A stretch of DNA of 64,000 bases from positions 95,826-159,825 of the forward strand of contig NZ_RBZQ01000010.1 of the NCBI RefSeq assembly GCF_003640395.1, read 5' to 3'. This document shows positions 1-10,040 of this stretch, in pieces. The notes beneath the pieces are model-generated. The model did no database searches. It was given only the letters and a program-made list of their open reading frames with translations, and had not been told where the DNA came from. This stretch comes from Stutzerimonas urumqiensis (GTDB lineage Bacteria; Pseudomonadota; Gammaproteobacteria; Pseudomonadales; Pseudomonadaceae). The first letter of the stretch is position 1, and each line of letters opens with the position of its first letter. A program made the translations under genes and the position numbers.

Positions 1-1181
1 TGCTGACCAAGCGCTACAGCGGCGAACAGACCAAGGCCGAAGGCCCGATATTCCGGGACAGCATCCCGCTCGAAGGCCCCGAGAAGATCGCGGCCGAAGC
101 GCTGCTCTCGCCCATCCGCCAGCACTCGGCGGACGTGGAGACCTTCATCAGCGAAGCGATCAAGCGGGTCAACAACCCCAACGACGACAACGTCAAGCTG
201 CTGCTCGGCGGCGATGCGTCCACCGAGAACAAGGCTCGGGTCATCGAGATCATCCTGTCGATCGCCCATGTTCCGATGCAGCGCGTACACACCATCCAAT
301 TGTCCGACGAAGCCCAGACCCCCGAGCTGTGGCTGCGCAGCTTCAATGGCGAGCGCTGGCTCTATTTCAACCCGGAAACCGGCGAGCAAGGCTTGCCCGA
401 AGACCGCCTGGTCTGGTGGATCGGGGACGAGCCGCTGCTGACGCTCGAGGGCGGCAAGAGCCCCGAAGTGACCTTCACGCTCAGCAACAGCGAGATGAAC
501 GCCATCCGCCTGGCCAAGCTGACGGACGAAAACACCGAAGCCAGCTTCCTGGAGTACTCGCTGTACGGGCTGCCGCTGTCTACCCAGCAGACCTACCAGA
601 TCATGATCGTCATCCCGATCGGCGTGCTGGTGATCCTGGTGCTGCGCAACCTGATCGGCATCCAGACGCTCGGCACCTTCACGCCGGTGTTGATCGCGCT
701 GGCGTTCCGGGAGACGCAACTGGGCTTCGGCATCATTCTGTTCACGCTGATCACCGCGCTCGGCCTGTCGCTACGGTCTTATCTCGAACATCTGAAGCTG
801 CAGATGCTGCCGCGCCTGTCGGTGGTGCTGACATTCGTGGTGGTGCTGATCGCTGTCATCAGCCTCTTCAGCCACAAGCTCGGACTGGAGCGCGGACTAT
901 CGGTGGCGCTGTTCCCGATGGTGATCCTGACGATGACCATCGAGCGGCTGTCCATCACCTGGGAAGAGCGCGGCGGCAACCATGCCTTCAAGGTCGGCGT
1001 CGGCACCATCATCGCCGCATCGCTCGCCCATGCGCTCATGAGCATTCCGGAACTGGTCTACTTCGTCTTCACCTTCCCGGCGGTGCTTCTGGTGCTGGTG
1101 GGCTTCATGCTGGCGATGGGTCGTTACCGCGGCTACCGGTTGACGGAGCTGTTCCGATTCAAAGCCTTTCTGAAGGACTGA
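1..1181 (+). CDS. Inactive-transglutaminase-like membrane protein (5' end outside window)
   Basis: The reading frame is open from base 3 to the stop at 1179-1181, so the gene begins upstream and 392 residues are visible. The GTG at 135 is not a convincing start, because the frame continues before it without a stop. The first ~190 visible residues are soluble. From about base 590 onward there are about seven hydrophobic segments, ending in a basic tail. This matches the family annotated as inactive transglutaminase fused to a 7TM domain, which usually sits beside an ATP-grasp ligase-like protein, as it does here with a 4-bp gap. An inner-membrane location is inferred; the substrate is unknown. 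Confidence 0.75.
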   Translation, partial: LTKRYSGEQTKAEGPIFRDSIPLEGPEKIAAEALLSPIRQHSADVETFISEAIKRVNNPNDDNVKLLLGGDASTENKARVIEIILSIAHVPMQRVHTIQLSDEAQTPELWLRSFNGERWLYFNPETGEQGLPEDRLVWWIGDEPLLTLEGGKSPEVTFTLSNSEMNAIRLAKLTDENTEASFLEYSLYGLPLSTQQTYQIMIVIPIGVLVILVLRNLIGIQTLGTFTPVLIALAFRETQLGFGIILFTLITALGLSLRSYLEHLKLQMLPRLSVVLTFVVVLIAVISLFSHKLGLERGLSVALFPMVILTMTIERLSITWEERGGNHAFKVGVGTIIAASLAHALMSIPELVYFVFTFPAVLLVLVGFMLAMGRYRGYRLTELFRFKAFLKD

Positions 1182-1185
1182 GCCC

Positions 1186-2169
1186 ATGTTCGGCCTGATC
1201 AAGACGTGGAAGGCGCTCAGCGCCCGCGGCATCATGGGCATCAACCGCCGCAATGCCGATTACGTGCTCAAGTACAACAAGCGCAGCCTGTATCCGATCG
1301 TCGATGACAAGATCATCACCAAGGAACGCGCGATCGAAGCGGGCATCCATGTGCCGGAGATGTACGGCATCATCGAAACCGAGCAGGAAATCAGCAAGCT
1401 CCACGACATCATCAAGGACCACAATGACTTCGTCATCAAGCCGGCACAGGGTGCCGGCGGTGACGGCATCCTGGTCATCGCGGACCGTTTCGAGGGGCGC
1501 TACAAGACGGTATCGGGCCGAATCATCAGCCATGACGAAATCGAGCATCAGCTCTCGAACATCCTCACCGGCCTGTACTCGCTCGGCGGCCTGCGCGATC
1601 GGGCGTTGATCGAATACCGCGTCACACCCGACCCCATCTTCAAGAGCATCAGCTACGAAGGCGTGCCGGACATCCGCATCATCGTGCTGATGGGCTACCC
1701 GGTCATGGCCATGTTGCGCCTGCCGACCCGCCAGTCCAACGGCAAGGCCAACCTGCACCAGGGCGCCATCGGCGTCGGGGTCGACCTGGCCACCGGCATC
1801 ACCCTGCGCGGCACCTGGCTGAACAACAAGATCACGAAGCACCCGGATACGACCAACGCGGTGGATGGCGTGCAGCTGCCCAACTGGGACGGCTTCATGA
1901 AACTGGCGGCCGGTTGCTACGAGCTCTGCGGTCTTGGCTATATCGGGGTGGACATGGTGCTCGATCAGGACAAGGGCCCGCTGATCCTCGAGCTGAACGC
2001 CCGCCCTGGTCTCAACATCCAGATCGCCAATGACACCGGCCTGACGCTCAGGACGCACCAGGTCGAGGCACGCCTCGCGGAGCTGAAGGCCAAGGGCATC
2101 CAGGAAACACCCGAGGAACGTGTGAAGTTCTCTCAGGAGCTCTTCGGCCACGTACCGGCCCACGATTGA
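1186..2169 (+). CDS. Alpha-L-glutamate ligase-like protein (RimK-type ATP-grasp)
   Basis: 327 residues. An ATP-grasp fold is indicated by the glycine-rich loop KPAQGAGGDGILVI (~residues 85-98) and by the metal-binding segment LELNARPGLN near residues 269-278. ATP-grasp ligases of this class join amino acids or peptides through an acyl-phosphate; the substrate here is unknown. The ATG follows the upstream stop by 4 bp, with AAGGA about 9 nt upstream, so it is very probably co-transcribed and translationally coupled with the membrane protein. From general knowledge, this pair often occurs with a retropepsin-like zinc protease and has been proposed to form a peptide-modifying system. Confidence 0.8.
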   Translation: MFGLIKTWKALSARGIMGINRRNADYVLKYNKRSLYPIVDDKIITKERAIEAGIHVPEMYGIIETEQEISKLHDIIKDHNDFVIKPAQGAGGDGILVIADRFEGRYKTVSGRIISHDEIEHQLSNILTGLYSLGGLRDRALIEYRVTPDPIFKSISYEGVPDIRIIVLMGYPVMAMLRLPTRQSNGKANLHQGAIGVGVDLATGITLRGTWLNNKITKHPDTTNAVDGVQLPNWDGFMKLAAGCYELCGLGYIGVDMVLDQDKGPLILELNARPGLNIQIANDTGLTLRTHQVEARLAELKAKGIQETPEERVKFSQELFGHVPAHD

Positions 2170-2214
2170 CGACGGGCTCGACGCTAGCCAAGGTCGAGCC
2201 TCCAGCCCATCCCG

Positions 2215-3561
2215 ATGCCAACCTGCCGACTTTTCCCCCTTCCCTACCAGCCCGACCCCGGGTACTGGTTCGGTTGCGTTCACGACGCTCCCGGCGCCGT
2301 CCTGCTCGATTCCGGACGCCCCGGTGCGACGCGCGGGCGTTTCGACATCCTGTCGGCCGAGCCGCTGCTGATCCTCGAGCCCGACCGGGGCGAAACCGGT
2401 TCGGCCTTCTTCGACCGCCTGCGCGGAGCGCTGTCCCGCCTCGCCCCGGCATACCCGCCAGCCGGTGTCGAACTGCCATTCACCGGCGGCCTGATCGGCA
2501 TGCTGAGCTACGACTTCGGCCGCTCGCTGGAGCCTATGCCGGTACGTGCGCAAGACGACACCGCCCTGCCCCAGGCACGCCTGGGCCTGTATGACTGGGC
2601 AATCGTCAGCGATCACCAGCTCGGCCGCAGCCAGCTCGTCTGCCATCCCTCGATGAGCGCGGCGCGCGTCCGGGCATTGCTCGATCGCTTCGAAGCGCCT
2701 GCCGACCGACCTGCCGCGCCCTTCCGTCTGACCGCCCGCTTCACCGCCGACCTCGCGCCCGCCGACTATCACGCGGCCTTCGAGCGCATCCAGGCCTACA
2801 TCCAGGCCGGCGACTGCTATCAAGTCAACTACGCGCAACGTTTCGTGGCGCACTACGAGGGGAGTCCGTGGCAGGCCTATCGCCGGCTCCGCGCGGCCTG
2901 CCCCACGCCCTTCGCTGGCTATCTGGCGACAGGCAACGGAGCAATACTCAGCCTGTCTCCGGAGCGTTTTCTGAGTGTGCGCGAGCGGCAGGTCGAGACA
3001 CGGCCGATCAAGGGCACCCGACGACGCGGCGCCTCGCCCGCCGAAGACACCGAGCAGATCGAGGCCCTCAGGCGCAGCGAGAAGGACCGCGCCGAGAACC
3101 TGATGATCGTGGATCTGCTGCGCAACGACCTGGGCCGCAGCTGTGCGCCGGGCAGCGTGCGGGTGCCGGAGCTTTTCAGCATCGAGACCTACCCGAACGT
3201 GCACCACCTGGTCAGCGCCGTGACCGGTACGCTGGCACCCGACCGCGATGCGCTGGACCTGGTCGCCGGCAGCTTTCCGGGCGGCTCCATCACCGGCGCA
3301 CCGAAAATCCGCGCCATGCAGATCATCGAAGAACTCGAGCCGCATCGACGCGCCATCTATTGCGGCTCGCTGCTTTACCTGGACGTGCGGGGTTACCTGG
3401 ACAGCTCGATCGCGATCCGCTCGCTACTGCTCGAGGACGGCCGAGCGCTGTGCTGGGGTGGCGGAGGCATCGTCGCCGACTCCGTCTCGCAGGACGAGTA
3501 CGTGGAGTCGGTGACCAAGGTGAGTGTCCTGCTGGAGACCCTGCAACAGGATACGGTCTAG
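2215..3561 (+). CDS. pabB: Aminodeoxychorismate synthase component I
   Basis: 448 residues, normal for PabB. The enzyme converts chorismate and ammonia (from PabA glutaminase) to 4-amino-4-deoxychorismate in folate synthesis. The C-terminal chorismate-binding domain shows GDCYQVNYAQRF, SPERFL, the signature RPIKGTRRRG and GGSITGAPK. The lysine in PIKGT marks PabB; anthranilate synthase TrpE has PIAGT instead. The N-terminal ~190 residues are the usual PabB/TrpE N-domain. ATG at 2215 is the first start after the upstream gene. It faces thrH with only 12 bp between the stop codons. Confidence 0.93.
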   Translation: MPTCRLFPLPYQPDPGYWFGCVHDAPGAVLLDSGRPGATRGRFDILSAEPLLILEPDRGETGSAFFDRLRGALSRLAPAYPPAGVELPFTGGLIGMLSYDFGRSLEPMPVRAQDDTALPQARLGLYDWAIVSDHQLGRSQLVCHPSMSAARVRALLDRFEAPADRPAAPFRLTARFTADLAPADYHAAFERIQAYIQAGDCYQVNYAQRFVAHYEGSPWQAYRRLRAACPTPFAGYLATGNGAILSLSPERFLSVRERQVETRPIKGTRRRGASPAEDTEQIEALRRSEKDRAENLMIVDLLRNDLGRSCAPGSVRVPELFSIETYPNVHHLVSAVTGTLAPDRDALDLVAGSFPGGSITGAPKIRAMQIIEELEPHRRAIYCGSLLYLDVRGYLDSSIAIRSLLLEDGRALCWGGGGIVADSVSQDEYVESVTKVSVLLETLQQDTV

Positions 3562-3573
3562 CGGCGCCCCGGC

Positions 3574-4191
3574 TTACAGGCTCAACGGGCGATTGGACGC
3601 CTTGAGGAATTCCTGCTTGAGCGCCTCGAAGGTATGCACGGCGGGGAATTGCGGGAACTCGCGAATGACGTTTTCCGGCGCGTGGAACAGGATGCCGGCG
3701 TGCGCCTCGGACAGCATGGTGGTGTCGTTGTACGAATCGCCGGCGGCGATGACGCGGTAGTACAGACTCTTCAGCGCGATCACCGATTGCCGCTTCGGAT
3801 CCTTCTGGCGAAGCTGGTAATCCACGACCTGACCGCTCTCATTGGTGATCAGCCGATGGCACAGCAGCGTCGGAAACCCCAGCTGCCGCATCAACGGCTG
3901 GGAGAATTCGTAGAAGGTGTCGGACAGGATCACGACCTGGAAACGCTCACGCAGCCAATCGACGAATTCCACGGCGCCGTCCAGCGGCTTGAGCTTGCCG
4001 ATCACCGCCTGAATGTCCGCGAGCTTCAAGCCATGCTCGTCGAGAATGCGCAGGCGCTGCTTCATCAGTACATCGTAATCAGGGATGTCCCGCGTGGTGG
4101 CTCGCAGCAACTCGATGCCGGTTTCTTCGGCGAACGCGATCCAGATTTCCGGCACCAATACGCCTTCGAGATCCAGGCAAGCAATTTCCAC
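3574..4191 (-). CDS. thrH: Phosphoserine phosphatase / phosphoserine:homoserine phosphotransferase ThrH
   Basis: 205 residues, a HAD-superfamily enzyme. The nucleophile motif CLDLEGVLVPE lies at the N-terminus (Asp7, Glu9), motif II is ILSDTF, and motif IV is AAGDSYNDTTML. The DLEG variant in place of DxDG/T, together with the length, is characteristic of Pseudomonas ThrH, which dephosphorylates phosphoserine and can transfer the phosphate to homoserine, linking serine and threonine synthesis. Cytoplasmic. The pabB-thrH-cysH-cysB neighbourhood is conserved in pseudomonads. Confidence 0.93.
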   Translation of the reverse strand: MEIACLDLEGVLVPEIWIAFAEETGIELLRATTRDIPDYDVLMKQRLRILDEHGLKLADIQAVIGKLKPLDGAVEFVDWLRERFQVVILSDTFYEFSQPLMRQLGFPTLLCHRLITNESGQVVDYQLRQKDPKRQSVIALKSLYYRVIAAGDSYNDTTMLSEAHAGILFHAPENVIREFPQFPAVHTFEALKQEFLKASNRPLSL

Positions 4192-4378
4192 GGCACACTC
4201 CTGAGGGATGGATAAAGAGAGCCCGGCACTCTAGCGACCTGTGACTGGCCAGGCAACGAAACGCTTATACCCAAACCGCCACACTACTCGGCAGAAAGGA
4301 TATTTAGGGGCATAAGTGTTGCTTTGCTACCATCCGCCGCCACAGAGCGCTCGAGCGCCACGCATAGGAACAAGCCTG

Positions 4379-5113
4379 ATGACCGATCTCACCGATGTAA
4401 CGGCCCTGGCGGAAAGGTACGCCGACAAGTCCCCGCAGGACATTCTCAAGCTCGCCTTCGATCTGTTCGGCGACGACCTCTGGATTTCCTTCAGCGGCGC
4501 CGAGGACGTGGTGCTCGTCGACATGGCGTGGAAGCTGAACAAGGGGGTCAAGGTATTCACCCTCGATACCGGCCGGCTTCACGGCGAGACCTATCGCTTC
4601 ATCGAACAGGTCCGCGAGCACTACGGCATTCCCATCGACATCCTGGCGCCCGATCCCGCACGGCTCGAGCCAATGGTTCGCGAAAAGGGTCTGTTCAGCT
4701 TCTACCGCGACGGCCACGGGGAATGCTGCGGTATCCGGAAGATCGAGCCGCTGCGGCGCAAGCTGTCGACCGTCAAGGCCTGGGCGACCGGCCAGCGGCG
4801 GGACCAGAGCCCCGGTACGCGCAGCCAGGTCGCGGTGCTCGAGCAGGACACCACCTTCTCCGCGCCCGACCGGCCGCTGTACAAGTTCAACCCGCTCGCG
4901 CAAATGACCAGCGAAGAAGTCTGGGGGTACATCCGCATGCTGGAGGTGCCCTACAACAGCCTGCACGAGCGCGGCTTCGTCAGCATCGGCTGCGAGCCCT
5001 GCACGCGCCCGGTACTACCGAACCAGCACGAGCGCGAGGGTCGCTGGTGGTGGGAAGAAGCGACGCACAAGGAGTGCGGGCTCCACGCCGGCAATCTGAT
5101 CGTCAAAGCCTGA
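4379..5113 (+). CDS. cysH: Phosphoadenylyl/adenylyl-sulfate reductase, Fe-S type
   Basis: 244 residues from the ATG at 4379, which has AGGAA about 8 nt upstream; the frame extends upstream to 4316 but that part lacks family character. It reduces activated sulfate (APS/PAPS) to sulfite in cysteine synthesis, using thioredoxin. The PAPS-reductase fold is shown by [10 protein letters not shown] and TLDTGRL. The paired cysteines in GECCGIRK and IGCEPC are the [4Fe-4S] ligands typical of APS-reducing bacterial enzymes. ECGLH near the C-terminus carries the catalytic cysteine. It converges on cysB, its expected activator. Confidence 0.94.
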   Translation: MTDLTDVTALAERYADKSPQDILKLAFDLFGDDLWISFSGAEDVVLVDMAWKLNKGVKVFTLDTGRLHGETYRFIEQVREHYGIPIDILAPDPARLEPMVREKGLFSFYRDGHGECCGIRKIEPLRRKLSTVKAWATGQRRDQSPGTRSQVAVLEQDTTFSAPDRPLYKFNPLAQMTSEEVWGYIRMLEVPYNSLHERGFVSIGCEPCTRPVLPNQHEREGRWWWEEATHKECGLHAGNLIVKA

Positions 5114-5132
5114 TCGCCCGCGCCGCGCCTGC

Positions 5133-6140
<1,008 letters not shown>

Positions 6141-6211
6141 CTATAACCACATGGATATTGGGGATGGATTCTAGGTCCTTCCGACACGCTTTGCCGCTCC
6201 GTGCGCACGAT

Positions 6212-6703
6212 TCAAACGCCTCGGTGCGGCAGCATGGGCACCAGGTAGACCGGCACCTCGGCCAGCTGGACGAGTCGCGCCGCGGTCCGTCCCAAGGGCG
6301 TGTCGAGTGCGGTCCCGTGGCTGTGACTGCCGACGACCAGAAGATCGACGCCCAGGCGCTCAGCCTCGGCCAGGATCACCTGCGGCGCATCACCCTGCAG
6401 TACCCGGACTTCGCGGATCAGCTCGGTATCGTCCAGCCCTTCGCCGATCTCTTCCTCGAAACCGGCATGGATGCGTTGCTCCAGGCTCGCCATCACCGCT
6501 TCGAGGCCGCCCTGACGCAACGACGCCAAGGTATCGACATCCAGGTAGGTCTGCAGGACCGATTCGGCGAACAACCCCAACGGCGCCACCGCGTGGACGA
6601 CATAAAGGTCCGCGCCGAACGCCCGGCTAAGCGACAAGGCATGCTGAAGAACGTAGGACGAATACAGACTCAGGTCCGTAGCGTAGAGAATCGATCGAAT
6701 CAC
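6212..6703 (-). CDS. Universal stress protein family
   Basis: 163 residues from a GTG at 6703 (MIRSILYATDLS), chosen because GGGAGG (minus strand) lies about 6 nt upstream; a second in-frame GTG at 6718 would add five residues and is poorly placed. The single UspA-like domain begins with beta-strand ILYATDLS, and the ATP-binding-type motif VVGSHSHG is followed by a downstream TAARLVQLAEVPVYLV. Usp proteins are cytoplasmic, nucleotide-binding stress factors; no specific role can be assigned here. It lies between cysB and the reductase on the same strand. Confidence 0.85.
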   Translation of the reverse strand: MIRSILYATDLSLYSSYVLQHALSLSRAFGADLYVVHAVAPLGLFAESVLQTYLDVDTLASLRQGGLEAVMASLEQRIHAGFEEEIGEGLDDTELIREVRVLQGDAPQVILAEAERLGVDLLVVGSHSHGTALDTPLGRTAARLVQLAEVPVYLVPMLPHRGV

Positions 6704-6797
6704 GCGGCCTCCCGGCACTGCCGACCTGAGATGCAGCTTAGCAGTCCGCCGGCGAACGCGTCGCCGGGCAGCTCCGCGCCGTCAACGCACGACCGAT

Positions 6798-7736
6798 TCA
6801 GCGAGCGATGAACTTCAGCGCCTGCAGCAGCATTTCAGTGCGGGGCATGTCGCATCCCGCCGCCACAGCCCGCGACAGCGGAACCTCGTAAATGGCCTCG
6901 AGCTCCAGCGGGCGTCGGTGCTTGAAGTCGTGGTACATGCTGGGGAAGTAATCAGGCATGGCGTCGGTGCCGGCGAGCATCCGATCGGCCAGGCCGGCTG
7001 GCAAGGCATGACCGCACGCCGCCGCGGCACGGATCGTCTCCTCCATGAGCGTCTTTACCAACAGACGGCTTTGCGGATGGCTCATCAGCCCCTTCGTTCC
7101 GGCGTCGAGCAGCACCGACACGCCGTTGTAGGGTGCGTTCCAGACGAGCTTCTGCCACCGGGCCTGCTCCAGGTCGGGAAGTCCGCTGGCGTTCACCCCG
7201 GACGAGCCGAACAGCTGCACCGCATCATCGACAATTGCCGACGCCTCGCCCACAGCGGCCGGGCCGGAGTGATAAGCCAGGCTGACAGCCCCAAGCGCCT
7301 GATGCTCGACCACGCCGGGTGCCGAGCGATAGGCGCAGACATAGCAGAGCCCGCCCAGCAGATGCAGGCCGGCTGGCAGCAGCGGACGTAGCGCATCTTC
7401 TACGCCCAAGCCGTTTTGCAACGAGACGATCCTGGCACCCGGCGCCGCGATCTGGCCGAGCAAGGGAGCCAGCTCCGCGTTGCTGGTCGTCTTGGCGCCG
7501 AGCAGCAACCAGTCGCATGCCGGCATCTGCTCGGCATGCCGGTAGGCCTGAACGCCATCGAGGTGCAGGGCGCCATGTACCGCACTGTGCACCGTCAGCC
7601 CCTGCTGCCTTACCGTCTCGTACTCGCTGCGCAGTAGAAAGTGCACATCGTGCCCGGCACGTGCCAGCAGCGTCCCGTAGAAGCCACCGATTGCGCCAGC
7701 GCCAACGATGCCAATCCGCTTACCTCGTTCAGCCAT
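6798..7736 (-). CDS. Putative 2-dehydropantoate 2-reductase (PanE/ApbA family)
   Basis: 312 residues. The N-terminal Rossmann fold has the NADP-binding loop GIVGAGAIGGFYGTLLARAG; a C-terminal helical domain includes KLVWNAPYNGVSVLLD, where family members carry the catalytic lysine and substrate-binding asparagine. Ketopantoate reductase makes pantoate for coenzyme A. Pseudomonas genomes usually hold several paralogues of this family, so the true substrate may differ and no symbol is given. It is divergent from the DAHP synthase, across a 208-bp gap in which no clear regulatory site was recognised. Confidence 0.8.
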   Translation of the reverse strand: MAERGKRIGIVGAGAIGGFYGTLLARAGHDVHFLLRSEYETVRQQGLTVHSAVHGALHLDGVQAYRHAEQMPACDWLLLGAKTTSNAELAPLLGQIAAPGARIVSLQNGLGVEDALRPLLPAGLHLLGGLCYVCAYRSAPGVVEHQALGAVSLAYHSGPAAVGEASAIVDDAVQLFGSSGVNASGLPDLEQARWQKLVWNAPYNGVSVLLDAGTKGLMSHPQSRLLVKTLMEETIRAAAACGHALPAGLADRMLAGTDAMPDYFPSMYHDFKHRRPLELEAIYEVPLSRAVAAGCDMPRTEMLLQALKFIAR

Positions 7737-7944
7737 TTGTTGTTCTCCGTGTGATTCGAACGAACCTGCCGCCGCGGCGGAAGCGGCACCTTAGCAGGGA
7801 AGCCGGCCGACGGCGCAGCACGTGCACTATCGCAGCGCCACGGCATTGTCGAGCCCAGCCGATACGCGCTAATGTGCCGCTCCCCTTTGCGCTGAAGATT
7901 TGCCTGCGGCTGCGCCGCGCATATCGCGACTGACGAGTAACAAG

Positions 7945-9021
7945 ATGGCTGACTTACCGATCGATGACCTTAACGTTGCCTCCAACGAGACACTGATCAC
8001 TCCGGAGCAACTCAAGCGAGAAATTCCCCTGACCGACGCCGCGCTCAAGACGGTGGCGCATGGCCGCCAGGTGGTTCGGGACATTCTCGACGGCAAGGAC
8101 CATCGCCTGTTCGTCGTCGTTGGGCCCTGCTCTATCCATGATCTGAAAGCCGCGCATGAATACGCCGAACGGCTGCGTACGCTGGCCAGCAAAGTGCAGG
8201 ATTCGCTCTACATCATCATGCGCGTCTACTTCGAAAAGCCCCGCACCACCGTGGGCTGGAAAGGGCTGATCAACGATCCCTACATGGACGACTCGTTCAA
8301 GATCCAGGACGGCCTGCACATCGGCCGCCAGTTGCTGCGCGACCTCGCCGAAATGGGCCTGCCCACCGCGACCGAAGCGCTCGATCCGATCTCGCCGCAA
8401 TACCTGCAGGACCTGATCAGTTGGTCCGCCATCGGGGCCCGTACCACCGAGTCGCAGACGCACCGCGAAATGGCGTCGGGCTTGTCGTCCGCCGTTGGCT
8501 TCAAGAACGGTACCGATGGCAGTCTGACGGTGGCCATCAACGCGCTGCAATCGGTGTCCAGCCCGCACCGTTTCCTGGGGATCAACCAGGCCGGCGGCGT
8601 TTCCATCGTCACCACCAAGGGGAACCAGTACGGCCACGTCGTGCTGCGCGGTGGCAACGGCAAGCCCAACTACGATTCAGTCAGCGTGACGCTTTGCGAG
8701 CAGCAGCTACAGAAGGCGGGCATTCGGCCCAACATCATGGTTGACTGCAGCCACGCCAACTCCAACAAGGACCCAGCCCTGCAGCCGCTGGTCATGGACA
8801 ACGTGGCCAACCAGATCCTGGAAGGCAATGACTCGATCATCGGCCTGATGGTCGAAAGTCACCTGGGTTGGGGCAACCAGCCAATCCCGAAGGATCTTTG
8901 CGACCTTCAGTACGGCGTTTCGGTGACCGATGCCTGCATCGATTGGGACACCACCGAGAAGGCGCTACTCGGCATGCATGAGAAGCTCAAGGACGTACTG
9001 CCGAAGCGGCAGCGCAGCTGA
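7945..9021 (+). CDS. 3-deoxy-7-phosphoheptulonate (DAHP) synthase, class I
   Basis: 358 residues from the ATG at 7945 (MADLPIDDLNVAS); the frame is open back to 7900 but that part lacks family similarity. It condenses PEP and erythrose-4-phosphate, the first step of the shikimate pathway. Class I AroF/G/H hallmarks are VVVGPCSIHD, MRVYFEKPRTTVGWKGLINDP, IGARTTESQTHREMASGLS and MVDCSHANSNKDP. Which amino acid feedback-inhibits it cannot be told safely from the sequence. Followed by a strong hairpin. Confidence 0.93.
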   Translation: MADLPIDDLNVASNETLITPEQLKREIPLTDAALKTVAHGRQVVRDILDGKDHRLFVVVGPCSIHDLKAAHEYAERLRTLASKVQDSLYIIMRVYFEKPRTTVGWKGLINDPYMDDSFKIQDGLHIGRQLLRDLAEMGLPTATEALDPISPQYLQDLISWSAIGARTTESQTHREMASGLSSAVGFKNGTDGSLTVAINALQSVSSPHRFLGINQAGGVSIVTTKGNQYGHVVLRGGNGKPNYDSVSVTLCEQQLQKAGIRPNIMVDCSHANSNKDPALQPLVMDNVANQILEGNDSIIGLMVESHLGWGNQPIPKDLCDLQYGVSVTDACIDWDTTEKALLGMHEKLKDVLPKRQRS

Positions 9022-9035
9022 CTCGAGCGAGAAGG

Positions 9036-9061
9036 GAAACGCCGGCATCTGCCGGCGTTTC
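9036..9061. terminator. Convergent terminator hairpin
   Basis: Perfect 11-bp stem GAAACGCCGGC / GCCGGCGTTTC with loop ATCT, placed 14 bp after the DAHP synthase stop and just before the end of the opposing acetyltransferase gene. The T-run is short on either strand. Confidence 0.75.
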
Positions 9062-9063
9062 AT

Positions 9064-9351
9064 TCATCCGTCTATCCCGCTTTCATCCTGCCCGTTGCGC
9101 TGCAAATAACGTTCGACGTACGAACAGGACGGGATGACCGTATAGCCCTCCCGCTCGGCATAATCCAGCGCCTGCTGCGCCAAGGCTGCAGCGATGCCCC
9201 GTCCCCTCAGCTCGTTCGGGACGAACGTGCGATAGATGTCCAGAGTGCGCTTGCCGAGATCCATATAGGCGAGATAAGCACGATGACCATCGACGGTTGT
9301 TTCGAACTGATGGCCCTCAAGGTCATGGCGGATGGTCAACGCCTCGCTCAT
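9064..9351 (-). CDS. Small GNAT-like N-acetyltransferase (YjdJ-type)
   Basis: 95 residues. The sequence TFVPNELRGRGIAAALAQQALDYA contains the acetyl-CoA-binding motif (RGRGIA) of the short acetyltransferase family, which lacks most of the usual GNAT N-terminal half. The C-terminus IPSCSYVERYLQ is also typical of the family. These proteins are cytoplasmic, and their substrates are mostly unknown. It is a single gene that ends at the shared terminator. Confidence 0.85.
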   Translation of the reverse strand: MSEALTIRHDLEGHQFETTVDGHRAYLAYMDLGKRTLDIYRTFVPNELRGRGIAAALAQQALDYAEREGYTVIPSCSYVERYLQRNGQDESGIDG

Positions 9352-9647
9352 GGCAACTCCTTAGCGGGTAAACCCAGCATATTGTTTTAGTTTATGGCCG
9401 TCGGCAAAACTCGCTTCCGCGCACCCGGGCATCCTAGCGTTCCGCGCGAATTAGAACAAACCTGGGCCACACGGCCGGCGACCGATGATTCAAACGCTGC
9501 CGGAGGGAATTTTTCCGTACAGGCGCTGACTTAGCAGTAGCGGCACCTGCTGCGCTTAGAGGGTGGTAACGCACGCTCGAACGACCAGCGCTTCCAATGG
9601 ATGACATTCATCCACCGGCGCGGATTTGGCGACGTCGAACTGGCTTT

Positions 9648-9675
9648 AAAAAAAAAGCGCCGACCAACGGTCGGC
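9648..9675 (-). terminator. Minus-strand intrinsic terminator upstream of oprI
   Basis: Stem GCCGACC / GGTCGGC with loop AAC, followed on the minus strand by nine T residues (A9 at 9648-9656 on plus). The orientation would stop transcripts running leftward, antisense to oprI. Its stem and loop almost duplicate the terminator after oprI at 10041-10070. Confidence 0.6.
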
Positions 9676-9679
9676 TCAG

Positions 9680-9707
9680 TTTACTTACTACCGCTAATCG
9701 GTAGTAT
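9680..9707 (+). promoter_or_regulatory. Candidate oprI promoter with overlapping dyad
   Basis: TTTACT (9680-9685), a 16-bp spacer and TAGTAT (9702-9707) form a plausible sigma-70 pair. An inverted repeat ACTACCG-ctaat-CGGTAGT (9687-9705) overlaps the spacer and the -10. This is inference; no transcription data are available. Confidence 0.3.
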
Positions 9708-9772
9708 GTGCGCCGCCAACTTCCACGAGTGGGGAGGTTGCTAATGGATTTTCCAACTTTAAGGGGAACACG

Positions 9773-10027
9773 ATGAACAACGTTCTGAAATTCTCTGCTC
9801 TGGCTCTGGCCGCAGTACTGGCTACCGGTTGCAGCAACAGCATGACCAAAGAAAGCGAAGCCCGTCTGACGGCCACCGAAGACGCCGCTGCCCGTGCCCA
9901 GGCCCGTGCCGACGAAGCCTACCGCAAAGCGGACGAGGCGATGGCTGCCGCTCAGAAGGCTCAGCAGACCGCTGACGAAGCCAACGAGCGCGCCCTGCGC
10001 ATGCTGGAACGCGCTAGCCGCAAGTAA
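9773..10027 (+). CDS. oprI: Major outer-membrane lipoprotein OprI (Lpp/Braun type)
   Basis: 84 residues. A lipoprotein signal peptide ends in the lipobox LATGC, with Cys20 as the lipidated residue. The mature part is an Ala/Glu/Lys-rich heptad coiled coil, ending in RASRK with a C-terminal lysine for linkage to peptidoglycan. It anchors the outer membrane to the cell wall. It is an abundant protein, consistent with a strong ribosome site and a strong terminator. The neighbouring L,D-transpeptidase, convergent across the terminator, could belong to the same wall-linking function. Confidence 0.95.
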   Translation: MNNVLKFSALALAAVLATGCSNSMTKESEARLTATEDAAARAQARADEAYRKADEAMAAAQKAQQTADEANERALRMLERASRK

Positions 10028-10040
10028 GCGCTGGATATGA

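Larger units (their letters stand above)
9352..9772. other. 421-bp intergenic region upstream of oprI
   Basis: No credible ORF. The first ~290 bp are relatively AT-rich and show nothing I recognise. The right part holds a minus-strand terminator-like hairpin (9648-9675), a second inverted repeat (9687-9705) and the probable oprI promoter and leader. The oprI ribosome site AAGGGG lies about 8 nt before its ATG. Confidence 0.6.

Noticed and set aside
1159..3345. 728-codon minus-strand open frame opposite the ATP-grasp and pabB genes
   Set aside because: It is the reverse-strand mirror of two well-matched genes; high third-position GC keeps such frames open. Its translation shows no family motifs.
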